Translations under genes and position numbers: made by a program | In this document: one piece after another, positions 11,661-22,199 of the stretch | Layout of the letters: each line of letters begins with the position of its first letter | Position numbering within the stretch: position 1 is the stretch's first letter | DNA from: Saccopteryx bilineata | Lineage: Eukaryota > Chordata > Mammalia > Chiroptera > Emballonuridae | Assembly (NCBI RefSeq): GCF_036850765.1 | Contig: NC_089490.1 | Location: forward strand, 273,124,482 to 273,188,481 | Direction of reading: 5' to 3' | DNA length: 64,000 nucleotides | Notes under the pieces: generated by a model | Told to the model about the DNA's origin: nothing | What the model saw: only the letters and a program-made list of their open reading frames with translations | Databases searched by the model: none

Positions 11661-11694
11661 AAAAAAAAAAAAAAAAAAAAACAAACAAAAAAAA

Positions 11695-11709
11695 AAGAAG
11701 TAAAGGTTT
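11695..11709 (+). repeat. Right target-site duplication of the full-length L1
   Basis: Exact copy of the 15-bp AAGAAGTAAAGGTTT found at 3766-3780. Older-L1 homology resumes immediately after it. Confidence 0.93.
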
Positions 11710-12285
11710 CACATTTTGCAGATGACATGATCCTGTACATTGAAAACCCCAAAGACTCCACAAAAAGACTATTAGAAACAATAAGCCAATACAGTAAGGT
11801 CACAGGATACAAAATTAATATACAGAAGTCTATTGTCTTCCTATATGCCAACAATGAGACAATGAAAACTAACTCATAAAAATAATCCCTTTTATGGTTG
11901 CAACAACAAAAAAATAAAATACCTAGGAATAAACATAACAAAGAATGTAAAGGACCTATATAATGAAAACTACAAAAGCATTGTTAAGGGAAATCAAAAA
12001 AGATACAATGAAATGGAAAAATATTCCTTGTTCTTGTATAGAAAGAATAAATATAGTCAAAATGACAATATTACCCAAAGCGATATTACAAATCTAATGC
12101 AATCCCATCAAAATTCCAATGTCATTTTTAAAGAAATGGAACAAAAATCATCAGGTTTATATGGAACTATAAAAAACCCTGAATAGCCAAAGTAATCCTA
12201 AGGAAAAAGAACAAAGCTGGGGGCATTACAATACCTGACTTCAAATTATATTATAGAGCCACGACAATTAAAACAGCATGGTATT
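11710..12285 (+). mobile_element. Older LINE-1, 5'-inverted segment, part 2
   Basis: ORF2 sequence collinear with 9537-10113 of the full-length L1, starting at CACATTTTGCAGATGACATG (the FADD region). It ends at ACAGCATGGTATT, where unique DNA begins. It continues the segment interrupted at 3780. Its end matches the point where the antisense half begins, missing only about 10 bp between them. Indels and stops show it is old. Confidence 0.9.
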
Positions 12286-13844
12286 CCCATTTACGAATTT
12301 AACTTATGGAGACTTTCACTAGGTGCACAGACAGGTAGCCACAAGCAGAAATTTGGGTAACAGTGATGTTCTTCACATGGTTGGGAGCTGCACCCTGGCT
12401 TCAGCTTCACACACCAAGGACATGCTCACTGAGGGCAGCAACTTTGCCATCCATCCATCCCTAGCCTCCACTACCAATCTGTGCTCAGAAAACACTTCAC
12501 TCACTCTGGGCATCACAAACATCTGTTGAATGAATGAATGCATCATACAATAGATTCTTGCACTATTTCATAATATAATATAATAAACAAAATCAGAAGC
12601 ATGTCTCTTGATGCATTTGATACAAGTAATTCATGTCCAACAAATGCTTTATAAGCAAAGTGGATGTGACATGTGAGGCTTTTGGTAGTTAGAGTGTTAT
12701 TCATCATGTACATTTGGATGAAGTGGGTTCACTCAAGCAGACAAAGATGCATTAGATACTCAAAGTCACCTTATTCAAGCAATTCATTTTTATACTGATT
12801 TAGGTAATCATCTGCTAGTTACTTTCTCTCCCCCTCTCCTGTTCTCTTTGTTAATTTTTTCTTCTTTGTTAATTTTTTCATTCGCCATATTTTTTAACCA
12901 ATTCAAATATACATTTAACATAGGAGCCTCATTTGGCTCACTCCCAAAATTTATGTCACAGGTAGTGTCAATGGGAAAAGTGTTCACTGAATTACTGTTT
13001 CCTCCTGGGACGGGATAGAGGATTGTTCATAGTACATTTTCTGCTCTACCTATCTCTGCTTACCCATTTCTATGTATTGAATGTATTTTCTTCTGCTCCT
13101 GTGATCCATATCTACCAGTTATTTGGGACACAAATGGATATCATCATTTTAAACTGCTTTTTACAAGAAAAATATGTTCTTTTTCATGGAGTTAACTGAT
13201 GGCTTCTTTATTTTGTTCCTTTTAGAAAAAAAAATGCTATTTCAGGAATAGCCAGATAACTAACATGGATGGAGTGTGGTTCTTGAGTACTGTGTGAAGA
13301 GAACTAATTATTCTACATATCTGGCTTTGATCTGACCCTGTGAGCATGGTGTTATGAAGCATTTTCTCCTCTACTTTTATTGGTCAGACATTTAGACACA
13401 ACTTCCTCAGAACCGCAGCCACAGGGTGAGCAGTCTCGTTCATCTGCAACACATGGTGTCAGGGGTTTTGATGGGCACAGGGCATCACCCCCACCTTTCC
13501 GATGGAACCGTGTGGAGCAGCCCTGGATCCCTTCCAAGGCAGACGCTGCTCTGCCTCCTGATCACTTAATCCATCAGCAGGAAGGCGCAGGGATATAAAA
13601 CATCTCCTTCTTTCAAGTGTTTCCAGATATGAGAACAACACATCACCCTGGTTCTCTGTGAATCTGTTCTCTTCAAGAAGAGGAATGTGGAATCAGAACC
13701 AGCTGAGGTTAGGGCATGCCAATCAACGGTTTGTATTAAGAAAACCTAAAAATTATGTTTAAACCAATTGCAATGGTTCAACTTTTATCAGCATATGAAC
13801 AGTTGTGGGACTAGAGTGATAGGACGGGCAGAGAAAGCAATCGG
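12286..13844. other. Unique sequence, possible L2/MIR-like remnant
   Basis: About 12400-12545 ends in CATCTGTTGAATGAATGAATG, resembling the 3' tail of an old LINE/MIR-class repeat. The remainder has no recognisable gene or repeat. Confidence 0.4.
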
Positions 13845-13985
13845 ATGGGAACTGTCCATCCTGGGCTGCCCACTCAGCCTGCTTCTTCATCTCTGGAATG
13901 GAGAGTGAGTGCAAGTACATGTCCGAGGTGCTGTGGGGATTGGTGAGAACACACATGAAGTGCTGGAACACGTGGCCTGGCTCAG
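13845..13985 (+). repeat. MIR-like fragment, diverged
   Basis: Contains a MIR-like core (CTTCTTCATCTCTGGAATGG, then GAAGTGCTGGAACACGTGGC, like the 'agcgcttagaacagtgcctggc' block). Diverged, so moderate confidence. Confidence 0.5.
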
Positions 13986-14884
13986 CATGAGTTTCTATAA
14001 AATCTACTTTGATGTGTTAGGGTGTCTGTACCGTTAAAAACAACATGTCTAGTGAAGCAAAATGGCTTCCTACATGGTGGGCAGAATCATGGTGAGGTGT
14101 CAGTTGCCACAGGGATGTCTATCAGTGGACCTTGGAGAAGCTCTTGGAAGGTCACACCTGCTGCGTTTGGCACACAGCCGTCCTCAGTGCCCATGACCCT
14201 TACATTGCCAGCCAGAGGACATGCCAATCCCCATGTCTGACCCAGGATGGAAAACATCCTTTCTCACACTTTCCCACATAGTCAGTGAATGGAACCCAGA
14301 GAGCTTGTTTAGAAGTACATTGTCCGTCCTCACATGGCACCTCTTGGCTCCCCAGGCCCTGGGTTCTCTGCGGCCAAAGAAGGTGGAGGTCCTGCCCACC
14401 TTATACTGGGAGAGCTCTGGTTGCTCTCTGGGAAGTTGCCTGATGACTTTTTAATTGGACACCAAGTCTATTGACATAAAGAAAGAGTCAACAACATCCA
14501 ATTTTGGAGGGGGCGGAGGGCAAGGGAAGTATTTTGCATTTTAATGCTTCCAGGAAACTTGTGTTAGTTTTCTCTTTTAATTTTATTTTTCTTTCCTGTT
14601 TGGGCCACGTTGAGAGCTTAGAAATGGTTAGGATCTTTATAACAGTGATTTTTTTCTCCAAGTTAATCTTGGCAGGATAAAAGTTGTTTTAGTCTCACTT
14701 TGGTTGATAAATGACACTTGTTTTAATTTTATGTTGTGGAGAATTGATTCAAGATGACTTGCAATGTTTGGAAGGACAATGCTTAATACAATCCTGTTTC
14801 GACTAGTCAAAAGAAACTCTCGTCTGAGATAGTGAAGCCTCTAGTTTAGATTATGTTACAGGGGATGTATGCATGACTGTGAAA
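13986..14884. other. Unique sequence
   Basis: No recognisable gene, RNA or repeat. Confidence 0.4.
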
Positions 14885-15085
14885 ACTAGCATGAGTTCTG
14901 AAGCCCTATAGTCAGAATTCAATCCTGGATCATTACTTTCTAGCCAGGTGATGTGGTTTACAGAGGGGACCCAGATGTATAGCTATCTGGGTAATAGTTT
15001 ACTTATCTGTAAAATGGGTGACCATGCCCACCCTTGGCTGCTGTGAGGAGCTGGTGAGATTGTGAGTATAAAGTGCTCATCCAGG
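14885..15085 (+). repeat. MIR SINE
   Basis: Shows the MIR order: AATCCTGGATCATTACTTTC, TAGCCAGGTGATGTGG, TTACTTATCTGTAAAATGGG, and GCTGTGAGGAGCTGGTGAGA followed by ATAAAGTGCTC. Old and mildly diverged. Confidence 0.75.
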
Positions 15086-17259
15086 AGCAGGAGCTTGGCC
15101 ATGATGTGTGACAAAGAATGTGGCCATAACTGGTCTTTTTACCTCATGTGTTGTCTCTGACTCTCTCTTTCTGATTCTGTGTGTCTTTCTCTCTGCCTCT
15201 TTCTGCTTCTATCCTTGTGTCTCTTTCTCTCTATCTCAGCTGCATTAGTTCCCTTGGGTTGCAGGAGGCTGGTGGGGATTCTGCAGAGTGAAAAGGAAAG
15301 CACAAACATGAGATAATGTGGCAATGCCAGCACTGGAGCAAGGCTGATAATTTTATTAGTACTTTGCAGCCAGAGGTCTAGTCTCAGAGTACTAAAGCTG
15401 GCAGCTTCGTTTATTCAATCAGAAGACTCTCTTTTGAAACTATTAGGAACACTTATGATCGCATTTGACAGAATCTTTTTAAAAAATCTGAGATGCATTC
15501 TGTTACCTGCCTATACAGACACAGCACACCCCTCTCTCACAAACGCCAGGTCAAGCTCCCTGTGTTGGGCAGCAATTCCAGTGCCCCGATTGCAGGCCTG
15601 GCATTCATCACTGAAAGTGTCTCCATACAGGTGAGGCCCTCCTGCATGCCAGTGTAACCCTTCCAGGGACTGTTCCTCCAGTTGCCAAGGCTGAATTAAT
15701 ATCAGTCTTCTGGGAGAAAGGGCAAAAGGAGGGCGCATCCCCGCAGGACCACCGCCCCTGTGAAGGAAGACAGCAAGCTTCCCTTAGTTCAAGGGAGAAA
15801 AGAAACAAGACTAGATGTGAGTGCAATTTGAAATGTAAAAAGCACAGATTCAGTGCAAGTTGTTGATTTTCTATGATCTGTTGTCCGTAGATGTCAAACT
15901 TCAGATTTCACAAGCACAGAGATTTTATTGCATGAATCTCATTGGGCATTTTGTGAAACTGGCTCAGTTGCATAAAATGCATAAGGTGATTCATGCAATT
16001 AAAGTTTCCCTGAAACAAAAACAGAGTTTGACTTGACTTCAGCTTTGAGAGGACAGGCACTGTCCTGCATCCCCATCACTCTCGCCCATGTGTGAGGTCT
16101 GCTTCTGATGTGAACATCTCCAGATGGGAAGAACATGCTCATCTGGGTCCCCTCTGTGACTGATCCCATGCCCGTTACTGCACACTTGTTTGGGTGTTGC
16201 CTGCTGGCTGCCCCCTGAGATGCCCTGTGCCCTGGTCCACCTGCTGTGCATCAAAGCTGAACTCTGGGCAGCTTGGCTGCGAAGGTGTCACTGTGTCAAT
16301 CCCAGCTCATCAAAAATTGAGGCTATCCCTCTGGGTTTCAATTTTGACCAAGTGAAATGTCAACTTTTTATTTTTTCTTATTTTTATTATCAGGAAGTCT
16401 TTTAATAGATTTTCACTGGTAGACCTCAGGTTGCAGAAGGAAATCCAGGGCAGAAAGATTAGACCAACACTCTCATTTGGCCTTGCTGAAACCAGTTATA
16501 GCCACCCTATAAATAGTCAGCCCGGTGCAACCCTGAGACTTTTGAAAACTCAACCAGAAACTCTACTCAGGGCACTCGGAAACTTTGTTAACAAAATGTC
16601 ATGATGTTTACAAACCTGAAGGTGTCTTGAAAACATATTTGCTTCCTTTCTGAAGCATAACAGCCCTCCATCAAATGCTTCTTTCTCCGTTCCAAGCTGG
16701 GGTGTTCCAGAACTGTCCGTGTGCCCCACAGGCTAGTCTGGAAAGAGTTGTCTCCCTGTGACCCAGCAGTGGCCTGTGCTGTGGATTGGCACATCCACCC
16801 TCCCCTGGGGCCTTCAGGCACTGGGGGGCCAGGAGCCTTTTTCTCTTCTGACATCCCTGGGGCAGGGGTAGGACATGTCCATGACCAAGGCCTTGTGTCT
16901 GCAAGCCCTCATACTCAGCCCTTAACCCACCCCTGGTTTCCTCCTTCCTACATGGACCTTTCTTTAACCTGAGCTATGACTTAAATTTTTGTTTTCAAAT
17001 ACTTTAAGCTGAATCACTTTTGCTTTTTGATTCAACTAGAACATTTTAAAGAGAAAAATCATATATTGCAATGATTTTATTTTTTGGTTTTGCTTCTTTT
17101 GAGCGCCACCCTCATAATTGATGATGGCTTTCTTTTTGTTAGTGTACTTACTGCCATGTAAAATATAGTCAAAAGGGTAAATTTAATACAAAGTATTGGT
17201 AATAAAACAAACACCCTTGAGCCCATACTACAGTTTAAGAAACGGAAATACCAATATCT
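15086..17259. other. Unique sequence, no gene recognised
   Basis: A CT/TC-rich stretch lies at about 15150-15240. Short open frames on both strands have no recognisable product. Confidence 0.4.
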
Positions 17260-17970
17260 TTAAGAGTTCCTATATTCCTCTCCTGATCCTTCTCACAGCC
17301 CTGCTTCCATCTTGAATTTCCTGCTTCTAATCCCTCGTGTTTCCTCATAGTCCTGCCACATATGGATGCAACCTTAAGCACATACCATTTACTATTGCAG
17401 ACTTTAACTTATGCAAATGAGATTTTATTTTATTCGGTCTTTATGACTTGCTTTCTCCATCCAGTATTATTTAATTATGGGTTATTTTTAGTTTTAAAAA
17501 TTTATTGATTGATTTTAGAGAGAGAGGAAGGGTGAGAGAGAGACAGAAACATCGATCTGTTTCTGTATGTGCCCTAACCAGGGATTAAACTGGCAATCTT
17601 TGCATATGCGAACAATGCTCTAACCAGCTGAGCTATCTGGTCAGGGCCAGTATTATGTTTTAGATGCTCATCTACATTGATGTGTACTGTAGTTCAGTTA
17701 TTTTCTCAGTGTGCCAGAAATGAAAATACTGCACTTGATTCACTCTCCTGTCCATTAACTATTGGCTTGTTCTAATTTGTGCTACAACACACATTCTTCT
17801 AAAGATTTTCTCATTCATGTCCCATGAAGCAAATGTGAGAGTTTCTCTAGAGTACATGAATCCAGGAGTGGACACGCTGGATGGTTGGCTACCAATCACT
17901 TTCATGAAAGGTGTTTGCAACCGGATCAGTCTGCATGACCTTTTCCATTGCTACGTGATCGTTGTCAGCA
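17260..17970 (-). mobile_element. Ancient L1 (L1M-type) fragment, antisense, split by a SINE
   Basis: Flanks of the SINE at 17471-17646 resemble antisense old L1. Left of it are ATGCAACCTTAAGCACATAC and GACTTGCTTTCTCCATCCAG. Right of it are GTTTCTCTAGAGTACATGAA and TCCAGGAGTGG, followed further on by CAGCACTTGGTATTGG. High divergence; subfamily not determined. Confidence 0.55.
17471..17646 (-). mobile_element. Bat VES-type tRNA SINE, antisense
   Basis: On the minus strand it starts with a tRNA-like head (CCCTGACCAGATAGCTCAGC, an A box, then a degenerate B-box region). It ends in a CTCTCTCTC/T-rich body and an A-rich tail. Flanked by CCAGTATTAT at 17461-17470 and 17647-17656 (10-bp TSD). Confidence 0.8.
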
Positions 17971-19559
17971 CTTGGTATTGGTGGATATATTAGCTGTTCC
18001 CATCTGGCAGATGCCACCCAGAGTTAACATTCTGTGGGTGTGGATGCAAACTCATCCCTCTGACTGTCTCTATCAGTAGAGTCTCTGCTTGAAAATGAAG
18101 CAAGCACCTTACAGCTTTTTCGTTCAAAGCCATGTCCTATGTCTTTTCTGGGATTTTGTACCTTTTAGCTTTCCCTGGTGGTTGAATTGTGAGAGGCACC
18201 GAATGATTCATTTGCTATGCATTCCTTCACTCTTTTTATCTGGACAGAGGAGGGAAGGATTATTAATGTCTGTCTTCTCATTTTAATTTTATTGTGTGTC
18301 TTTCAGAAGGGACCACAGCTCATGTGTAGATAGCTGTCAACCACCAGACCTGCTTTTTGACACCAAAGTTTTCTCCTTTTAAAATATGCATTATTCATAC
18401 ATAGTGGAAAATATTTGTTTGCTCGCTTTTGATATGAAAATATTGAATTCTTAAACTGGCTTTCCAAGTTCTAATGAATCTAAACTTCATATTATCTTCA
18501 GGGCACCGAGTTAAGTGTAAGAATAAGACATGCATTAGAGAACATAAAAAAATTGCTTTTTTGGTTTCATGCAAAATTAGTTTTTAAACTAGAGTGTATA
18601 AAATACTACATCTGTGTACTATTGTGTTTCACTGTAAAAAAAAAAAGTGTTGCACCTGCAATTTATGAGCATTTCTGCAATTATCTTTGACCTATACTTT
18701 AAAAAACAAGAAAAATGTACTTATGCAAAGATGCTCTCTTTTCCAGACTTTGCATTGCTGCCTTACAGGAGCGGGGACAAAGGGTGGGGACACAATATAC
18801 TGTCAAAGGTAATGCCCAGTGCTAAGTATTCATGATGTAGTTTTGATCTAGAAATGCAGAAACTACTAGATTTGTACCGTATGAGAACATAGCCTGATCA
18901 GGCAATTATTACTTGACTAATGGGTTCTATGTAAGTTTGAAGTTGGGTAATTGGCTAATCTGGGCCCTACAAAATGTGGTAGTCAATTGTTTAGATGTCT
19001 TCTTTGATTGGCATCACCAATGTCCTAAATAATTGTGGTTTTATTCAAGTCAATATTGTCTGCAGTTATCATGCATTGAGTGAAAACTTTGGCATAACTG
19101 TTAAGATAATTGGGCATTGGGGATTATTAGAAGTCTTTATTATGTGAAAATTCCTAAATAACATCTGTTCCAACATTCCTCTTTTTCAGGGCTGCTTTGT
19201 AGTTGCCATGTCTCCAGGGACTTTAGAAACCAGAAACAAAGAAATTCAATATAACTACACATCATGTAAAGCCCTTTAAACCCATCAAGCGAGTGTGGCC
19301 AGGATGTGGGTTAGTCGAGGCCTTAGTGAAGAGGGGACCTACCCAATGCGTGCGTTGCCCCCACCTTTTATACCAGCACACAGCATAGCTTCTCTATCTT
19401 TCCACTCCCAGCAGTGGGTATAAGAACACTCTAACTGCAGCAGGTTTCTCTTCAACTAAATGGACCTGTGATTCTCAACATAACACTAGCATTTCAATTC
19501 TGGGGCTTAGGCACTCACAGTAGCTCAGAAATACTTTTTTTGCATGACTTTTGTATAAT
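17971..19559. other. Unique sequence
   Basis: AT-rich in places; no recognisable gene or repeat. Confidence 0.4.
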
Positions 19560-19602
19560 TTGGCACCCAGGTTGCTCTTGAAATGTGCAACCTGGGTGCC
19601 AA
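19560..19602. repeat. Perfect 16-bp inverted repeat
   Basis: TTGGCACCCAGGTTGC (19560-19575) and its exact reverse complement (19587-19602) are separated by 11 bp, giving a strong potential hairpin. It lies at one end of a 146-codon open frame on the minus strand (19525-19965) that I do not recognise. Confidence 0.85.
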
Positions 19603-20217
19603 GTTATTCTTTTCCAAGAAAGGGAGAGTTTTGGGTGCAAGATGGAGAGGAACAATTTTGTTGGCTGAGATGGGGTTGGGATTTGTCACCACAAATGGGC
19701 GACTGCTCACAATGCTGTCACCAATCTCCAAGTCATAGTGGAGCCCGAGTCCACATCCGCCTGGCCCCTGGATTCCAACCCTTGTGCCGTTTCCTGTGGA
19801 GAGCATGGCATCATCCGTGCTGCACATAGTAATGGGGCATGGGTCAACCAACATCTGGCTGCCTGACTCTGCAGAAATTAAAGTGGGTATAGTGGTGGCT
19901 GTGGTGTGTGGGGAGCTGGGTGTACAGATCAGTAGGAAAGATAAATGTGTATGAATGCAGGTCACATAAGTGGGCGGCCCGGGAATGAGAACATGTCCCT
20001 ACAGGATCCAGGAGGAGTCAGATGCAGGCTCAAGCTCTTTTCTCCTGGTATCATCCATGTGTTTCCCATTGTCCCCACTATGTCTGGGCATGAGCTCTGC
20101 CTACTGTACAGGAGGGGAGCAGCTTTCTGGCCTTGAGGTCACCGTCTGTCCTTAGTTGGAGGTAGGGAGCCTCAAAGAGCAGTGCAGTATGGTCTGACTC
20201 AGCTGGCCTGGGTTAAA

Positions 20218-20300
20218 TGCTAAATTTTATATTATATATAAACAAATTATATGTTATATATAAAGATATATATATTTACTATAAAATATTTATTTTAAAA
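20218..20300. repeat. AT-rich low-complexity tract
   Basis: TATATA/AAATAT-rich sequence just upstream of the hAT element. Confidence 0.7.
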
Positions 20301-20744
20301 GATACTAATGGTAAAATACCAAGAATTCATTCTGTTTTTAGCTTTCCCTCCTTAGTACTCGACTTTAAAGTACTTGCCATATGACAGAATATTCATGTAG
20401 TCCAGTGGTTCTCAACCTTTCTAATGCCATGACCCCGCAATACAGTTCCTCATGTTGCAGTGACCCCAAACCAAAAAATAATTTTGGTGGCTACTTCATA
20501 ACTGTAAATTTGCTACAGTTATGATTCGGAATGTAAATACCTGATATGCATTATGTATTCTCATTGCTACAAATCAAACATAATTTAAACAGTGATTAAT
20601 CACAAAAACAATATTTAATTATATATTGAGAAATATTTATTACTAATGGACCTCCTTACCTAGTGTATTGGGGCTACCATTCTGTAAATAACTGCTTAAC
20701 TAATGGATCTGTTTTTTCCAGATTAGTGGCAAGTTTTCTATATA

Positions 20745-20760
20745 GAACAGTGTGAACTAC
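20745..20760 (+). repeat. Direct repeat flanking the palindrome (left copy)
   Basis: GAACAGTGTGAACTAC, repeated exactly at 21512-21527 on the other side of the palindromic block. A partial inverted copy (GTAGTTCACA) lies near 21562. Confidence 0.8.
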
Positions 20761-20904
20761 GTCATAGGATACACTGCAGTTTCTGCACAGCATGGTATCT
20801 TTCAGGGCTCTTTCACACTATAAAGCAGCGGTTTCTGCAGTGGAATCCACATCTTATTTACTTCAATGGGAGACCCGTGGATTCCGCAGAAGAGAGATCC
20901 CCTG

Positions 20905-21312
20905 TAGGGCAGAAATGCAGTTCCGACACATTTCCTCCTCTCCTATTCAAGTCAATGGGAGGCCGCAGCAGATCCCGCTCAAATATAGAGCATGTTGCTT
21001 AATTTTTTCCACGCTAGAACTTTTCCTAGAGCAGAAAAATTCCAAAGGTGGAATCCCCCCCCCCCCAATAGACTTCTATAGGAGGCAGATCTTTTACACT
21101 GCAGAATCCGCACAGCAGATTCCTCAGTGTGAGGCCTCTTTCAGTCTATTGGGGGTGGCGGATTCCACCTTTGGAATTTTTCTGCTCTAGGAAAAGTTCT
21201 AGCGTGGAAAAAATTAAGCAACATGCTCTATATTTGAGCGGGATCTGCTGCGGCCTCCCGTTGACTTGAATAGGAGAGGAAGAAATGTGTCAGAAACTGT
21301 CATTTCTCTGCC
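20905..21312. repeat. Large near-perfect palindrome inside the hAT element
   Basis: The left arm (about 20905-21056) and right arm (about 21160-21312) are reverse complements. Roughly 95 bp pair without mismatch, and there are about 3 mismatches over the best 137 bp. The intervening 100 bp also pair imperfectly (CCAATAGAC with GTCTATTGG; the ACACTGCAGAATC side with the CAGATTCCTCAGTGT side), so symmetry runs to a centre near 21109. Weaker symmetry extends outward to about 20805 and 21465. Confidence 0.9.
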
Positions 21313-21511
21313 TCTTATTGAAATCAAAAGGAGACTGCATCGGATTGTGTGGTAACCCGAGATTCTCGGGAGCTCTCTTCCACAAAATCCCTGCACTCCC
21401 AATGAAATCAATAGGAGGCGGATTCAATGCCGGAAACCGATGATTTCAGCAGTTTCCTCATTCAGAATATGGGAAAGTAGTGGGAGGTATGGGAGATAAT
21501 TATACATTGGG

Positions 21512-21527
21512 GAACAGTGTGAACTAC
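21512..21527 (+). repeat. Direct repeat flanking the palindrome (right copy)
   Basis: Exact 16-bp match to 20745-20760. Either duplicated on insertion of the palindromic block or an internal motif of the family. Confidence 0.8.
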
Positions 21528-21593
21528 ATCTTATAGTGGTCTCTTATAGTATAAGACCAATGTAGTTCACAATGTGTAAATGTATGGTGCTTT

Positions 21594-21657
21594 GTGTAAG
21601 TGTAAGCTGCTTTGTGTACTGTGTAATGATTACACACAAAGCACCTTACACTTACAC
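21594..21657. repeat. 24-bp inverted repeat (hairpin) in the hAT element
   Basis: Arms 21594-21617 and 21634-21657 pair with one mismatch. The short spacer is itself self-complementary (GTGTAAT/ATTACAC). Confidence 0.85.
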
Positions 21658-21780
21658 AGTATTGTGTGTATGGTGTCTGTACTGTTTTTACATTATTAAC
21701 CTTTTTTACACCAGCAGGCTGTCCCACAGGCTCTCTTGGCTCTCCGCCTCTTGCCTCTCTGCCTTCTAGGCTTCTGTCCT

Positions 21781-21826
21781 CCGGCGCTTGCTGCACCCAC
21801 CCACTGATGATGTCAGCAAGCGCCGG
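21781..21826. repeat. 13-bp GC-rich inverted repeat in the hAT element
   Basis: CCGGCGCTTGCTG (21781-21793) pairs perfectly with CAGCAAGCGCCGG (21814-21826). CpGs are intact in both arms. Confidence 0.9.
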
Positions 21827-22199
21827 ACACACGTAATGCACTGCTATGGACTGTGGAGCGTTCCCCCGCTTCCCCTGCCCCTTAGGCCCCAGAGAGATGA
21901 TGCAATCACGTCTGGGCATGACCGTAGGCATTCAGTTTGGAACCCACGTCCATAATGGCGTGTGTTCAAGCTCAACAGCGCTGCTGCAGATGGTAGCGCA
22001 GCATCTCAGCGGCTAAAGCCATCGGAAATATGTATTTTCCGATGGCTTTAGGCGACCCCTGTGTTTTGGTCATTCGACCCACACCGGGGTCATGACCCAT
22101 AGGTTGAGAACTGCTGATATAGTCCATGGCTTCCACTGTTCCATGGTGTGCAGTAATGACATTTTACTTATCTGTAGCCAAAGCACTGACATTTAGAAT

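Larger units (their letters stand above)
3781..11694 (+). mobile_element. Full-length young LINE-1 with 3' transduction
   Basis: A complete autonomous-type retrotransposon of about 7.9 kb. In order it has a 5' UTR (3781-6181), ORF1 (6182-7119), an inter-ORF spacer (7120-7444), ORF2 (7445-11273), a G-rich 3' UTR (11274-11534), poly(A), a transduced flank (11561-11660) and a second poly(A). It is flanked by a perfect 15-bp TSD and sits inside an older L1. CpG dinucleotides are retained in the 5' UTR and there is one net frameshift in each ORF, so it looks recent but is not coding-competent as read. Either frameshift could be a sequencing or assembly error, since at least one lies in a homopolymer. 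Confidence 0.95.
20403..22116 (+). mobile_element. SPIN-like non-autonomous hAT transposon, 1.7 kb, palindromic interior
   Basis: The ends are terminal inverted repeats: CAGTGGTTCTCAACCT on the left, and on the right the complement of CAGCAGTTCTCAACCT (14 of 16 match). The 8-bp flanks are ATGTAGTC (20395-20402) and ATATAGTC (22117-22124), a 7/8 TSD of hAT length. The first 240 bp (AATGCCATGACCCCGCAATA, TTCATAACTGTAAATTTGC) and the last 120 bp (GCCATCGGAAATA, TTTTCCGATGGCTTTAGGCG) match the SPIN (Space Invaders) family as I remember it. No transposase is encoded. The interior (about 20650-22000) is not one I recognise and contains several hairpins. Unlike typical SPIN MITEs of a few hundred bp, it is 1714 bp long. 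Orientation is arbitrary. Confidence 0.85.

Noticed and set aside
20403..22116. Possibility that this block encodes a hAT transposase
   Set aside because: The longest frames (about 132-135 codons) coincide with the palindrome or with non-homologous sequence; no DDE or zinc-finger-type motifs were seen.
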